Shown here: positions 5,969 through 7,695 of the stretch, one piece after another | Position numbering within the stretch: position 1 is the first letter of the stretch | Layout of the letters: each line of letters begins with the position of its first letter | Assembly: GCA_964565335.1 (NCBI GenBank) | Contig: CAZMEN010000097.1 | Location: 1 to 7,695 of the forward strand | Source: Litorimonas sp964565335 | GTDB taxonomy: Bacteria > Pseudomonadota > Alphaproteobacteria > Caulobacterales > Maricaulaceae | Length of the DNA: 7,695 nt | Direction: 5' to 3' | Translations under genes and position numbers: made by a program | The notes under the pieces: model-generated | What the model was told of the DNA's origin: nothing | Seen by the model: the letters and a program-made list of their open reading frames with translations, nothing else | Databases searched by the model: none

Positions 5969-7543
5969 TCAGAGCGATACAACGTCCACGATTTTAACCT
6001 GATCAACTTCGCGTATCTTCGCGGCGACATCATCAGAGACAGTGCCGTCAACGCTAACGAGGCAAACGGCTTCGTCACCTTTGTCCATCCGTCCGAGAGA
6101 GAAGGTGGCGATATTGACTTTATTATCGCCTAATATCGCGCCGAGTTTGCCGATAAAGCCTGGCTTATCTTCATTTCGGACATAGATCATGTTTTCGCTA
6201 AAGGCTGCATCCATCGGGACTCCGAAGAGGCGGACAATACGGGGTTCGCCGCGATAGATTGTGCCGACGACAACGAATTTACGCTCTGATGTTTCAACGG
6301 ACAGACGAATAAGGCTTTCTGCCCGTTCTGCCTCATTGACATAGCTCTCTTTGACTTCGATTTTGCGCTCTTTGGCAAAAACAGGTGCCGAAACCGCATT
6401 CACATTGGGCATAGCGGCTTTGAGCAAGCCCGCCAGAGCGGCGGACGTCATCGGGTCAGTGTTTAAGTCCGTGACGCTTCCTTTATATGTCAACTCGACG
6501 GATTTAATCGGGTCATGGAGAAGCTGTCCGGTCATGCGGCCCAAACGGGAGGCAAGGTCGACAAAAGGCTTGAGGCGCGGAGCTTCTTCGGCGGAGATTG
6601 AAGGCGTATTGAGCGCATTGCTGACCGCGCCAGTCAAAAGATAATCTGCCATTTGCTCTGCGACCTGAACGGCCACATTTTCCTGCGCTTCCAATGTTGA
6701 CGCGCCCAAATGCGGCGTCGCGATAAAATTAGGCGTACCGAAAAGGGGGTGCTCTTTGGCGGGTTCAACCGCGAATACATCCAGCGCGGCGGCGCGGACA
6801 TGGCCAGCCTCGAGCGCGTCTTTCAGGGCTTCTTCATCGACCAATCCACCGCGGGCACAATTGACGATGATGATCCCTTTTTTCGTCATGCCTAAACGTT
6901 CGCGAGAGACTATACCTTTCGTGCTTTCCACCAAAGGCGTATGCAGGGTGATAGCGTCGGCGCGTTGAAATAGTGAATCCAATTCGACCTTTTCTACGCC
7001 GAGTTTAACAGCACGTTCTTCAGTCAAATATGGGTCAAAGGCGATGACTTTCATTTTCAAGCCAAGTGCGCGTTCGGCTACCAAAGCGCCGATATTGCCG
7101 CAGCCAATAATGCCGAGGGTTTTGTTAAATAACTCAACGCCTTTGAAGTCAGATTTTGGCCACTCGCCGTTTTGCGTGCGGGCAGAGGCAGACGGGATTT
7201 GCCGCGCCGCAGAGAAGAGCATGGCAATCGCATGTTCGGCCGTTGTGACAGCATTCCCGAAAGGCGTGTTCATCACGACAACGCCGCGATCTGTTGCGGC
7301 TGGGATGTTTACATTATCAACGCCGATACCTGCGCGGCCAATCACTTTCAGGTTTTTGGCGGCAGCAATGATTTCAGCATCGGGGCGCGTTGTTGAGCGC
7401 ACAGCAAGACCGTCATAGTCGTGGATAATGTCAATTAGCTCTTCTTTGGAAAGACCTGTAATGACATCGACATCGACGCCGCGATTTTTAAAGGCTTGCG
7501 TGGCGGCAGAGGACATTTTGTCCGCAATGAGTACTTTAGGCAT
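5969..7543 (-). CDS. serA: D-3-phosphoglycerate dehydrogenase, long form with C-terminal ACT domain
   Basis: SerA oxidises 3-phosphoglycerate to 3-phosphohydroxypyruvate with NAD, the first step of serine synthesis. The 524-residue protein is the long type. It has a split substrate-binding domain (about 1-98 and 284-315) around the Rossmann nucleotide domain. LGIIGCGNIG (143-152) is the dinucleotide motif and Asp170 sits at the end of the second strand. The catalytic set is Arg231 in NCARGGLVDE, Glu260 in FAVEP and His278 in TPHLGAST. An intervening ASB-type domain covers about 320-450, and an ACT domain covers about 452-524 (MIYVRNEDKPGFIG at its start). ACT domains commonly bind serine for feedback control, though the serine site cannot be confirmed by eye. 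The start at 7543 has an excellent Shine-Dalgarno and gives the standard N-terminus MPKVLIADKMS. An in-frame ATG 16 codons upstream lies inside serC and is rejected. It lies 2 nt after serC. Confidence 0.97.
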   Translation of the reverse strand: MPKVLIADKMSSAATQAFKNRGVDVDVITGLSKEELIDIIHDYDGLAVRSTTRPDAEIIAAAKNLKVIGRAGIGVDNVNIPAATDRGVVVMNTPFGNAVTTAEHAIAMLFSAARQIPSASARTQNGEWPKSDFKGVELFNKTLGIIGCGNIGALVAERALGLKMKVIAFDPYLTEERAVKLGVEKVELDSLFQRADAITLHTPLVESTKGIVSRERLGMTKKGIIIVNCARGGLVDEEALKDALEAGHVRAAALDVFAVEPAKEHPLFGTPNFIATPHLGASTLEAQENVAVQVAEQMADYLLTGAVSNALNTPSISAEEAPRLKPFVDLASRLGRMTGQLLHDPIKSVELTYKGSVTDLNTDPMTSAALAGLLKAAMPNVNAVSAPVFAKERKIEVKESYVNEAERAESLIRLSVETSERKFVVVGTIYRGEPRIVRLFGVPMDAAFSENMIYVRNEDKPGFIGKLGAILGDNKVNIATFSLGRMDKGDEAVCLVSVDGTVSDDVAAKIREVDQVKIVDVVSL

Positions 7544-7545
7544 GA

Positions 7546-7695
7546 TTACGCCTCCTTTTGAATAAGTGTATCGAACGCCCAATCTAACCAAGGGGTGAGG
7601 GCTTCGAGGTTTGATTGTTCAACGGCAGAGCCGCACCAGATACGCAGACCCGCAGGGGCGTCACGGTAAGAGCCAAAATCAAGAGCCACATTTTC
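7546..7695 (-). CDS. serC: Phosphoserine aminotransferase, C-terminal part (5' end outside window)
   Basis: SerC is the PLP-dependent aminotransferase that converts 3-phosphohydroxypyruvate and glutamate to phosphoserine and 2-oxoglutarate, directly after SerA in the pathway. Only the last 49 codons plus TAA are in the window. Translating the - strand from 7695 gives ENVALDFGSYRDAPAGLR, then IWCGSAVEQSNLEALTPWLD, ending AFDTLIQKEA. From memory, the blocks DFGSYRDAPAGLRIWCG and LEALTPWLDWAF are typical of the alphaproteobacterial SerC C-terminus. The PLP lysine and the rest of the enzyme lie beyond the edge. The stop codon is 2 nt from the serA ATG, an operon arrangement for the first two serine-synthesis steps. 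Confidence 0.9.
   Translation of the reverse strand, partial: ENVALDFGSYRDAPAGLRIWCGSAVEQSNLEALTPWLDWAFDTLIQKEA
7551..7559 (-). promoter_or_regulatory. Strong Shine-Dalgarno for serA, inside the end of serC
   Basis: On the - strand this reads AAAAGGAGG, with 7 nt to the serA ATG. It overlaps the last serC codons (Gln-Lys-Glu-Ala), which ties translation of the two genes together and fixes the serA start at 7543. Confidence 0.85.

Noticed and set aside
7044..7418. 124-codon open frame on the + strand opposite serA
   Set aside because: It is a composition shadow of serA; the Ser/Ala/Arg/Pro-rich product matches nothing recognisable.
7544..7591. Sixteen-residue N-terminal extension of SerA from an ATG at 7591
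   Set aside because: This stretch is the out-of-frame end of serC. A near-perfect Shine-Dalgarno precedes the ATG at 7543, where SerA proteins normally begin.

Overview
The window looks like a chromosomal segment of an alphaproteobacterium. It has moderate to high G+C in the housekeeping genes. The serC tail and long-form serA resemble alphaproteobacterial types, and the FtsH fragment matches the bacterial FtsH family well. A marine Hyphomonadaceae/Maricaulales-like lineage is possible, but this is only an impression from protein character. No tRNA, rRNA, CRISPR array, insertion sequence or integrase is visible.

Left part, + strand. The window opens inside ftsH, the membrane AAA+ zinc protease. 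Its gene ends at a strong intrinsic terminator (about 594-640). A small gene follows for a membrane-tethered XRE-type DNA-binding protein. Next is a folate/thiamine pair: folP (dihydropteroate synthase) and thiD (HMP/HMP-P kinase). A conspicuously AT-rich gene for an unrecognised three-helix membrane protein is wedged between folP and thiD. It overlaps folP by 11 nt and thiD by 1 nt, so folP-orf200-thiD reads as one translationally coupled unit. The glmM gene that often follows folP in other bacteria is not here.

Right part, - strand. Reading leftward from the right edge are the end of serC, then serA (2 nt apart, clearly coupled), a 165-nt leader with several small inverted repeats, purA, and a DMT/EamA-family transporter. 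The transporter converges on thiD with only 9 bp between stop codons. serC and serA make serine from 3-phosphoglycerate. purA commits IMP to AMP synthesis and uses aspartate. Serine supplies one-carbon units through tetrahydrofolate and purine synthesis consumes them, so the two strands are loosely linked around folate and one-carbon metabolism.

Most of the window is ordinary core metabolism. The parts worth a second look are the AT-rich membrane gene inserted without breaking the folP-thiD unit, the membrane-anchored HTH protein between ftsH and folP, a perfect hairpin covering the folP start codon, and the structured purA leader. I found no convincing new multi-gene system.
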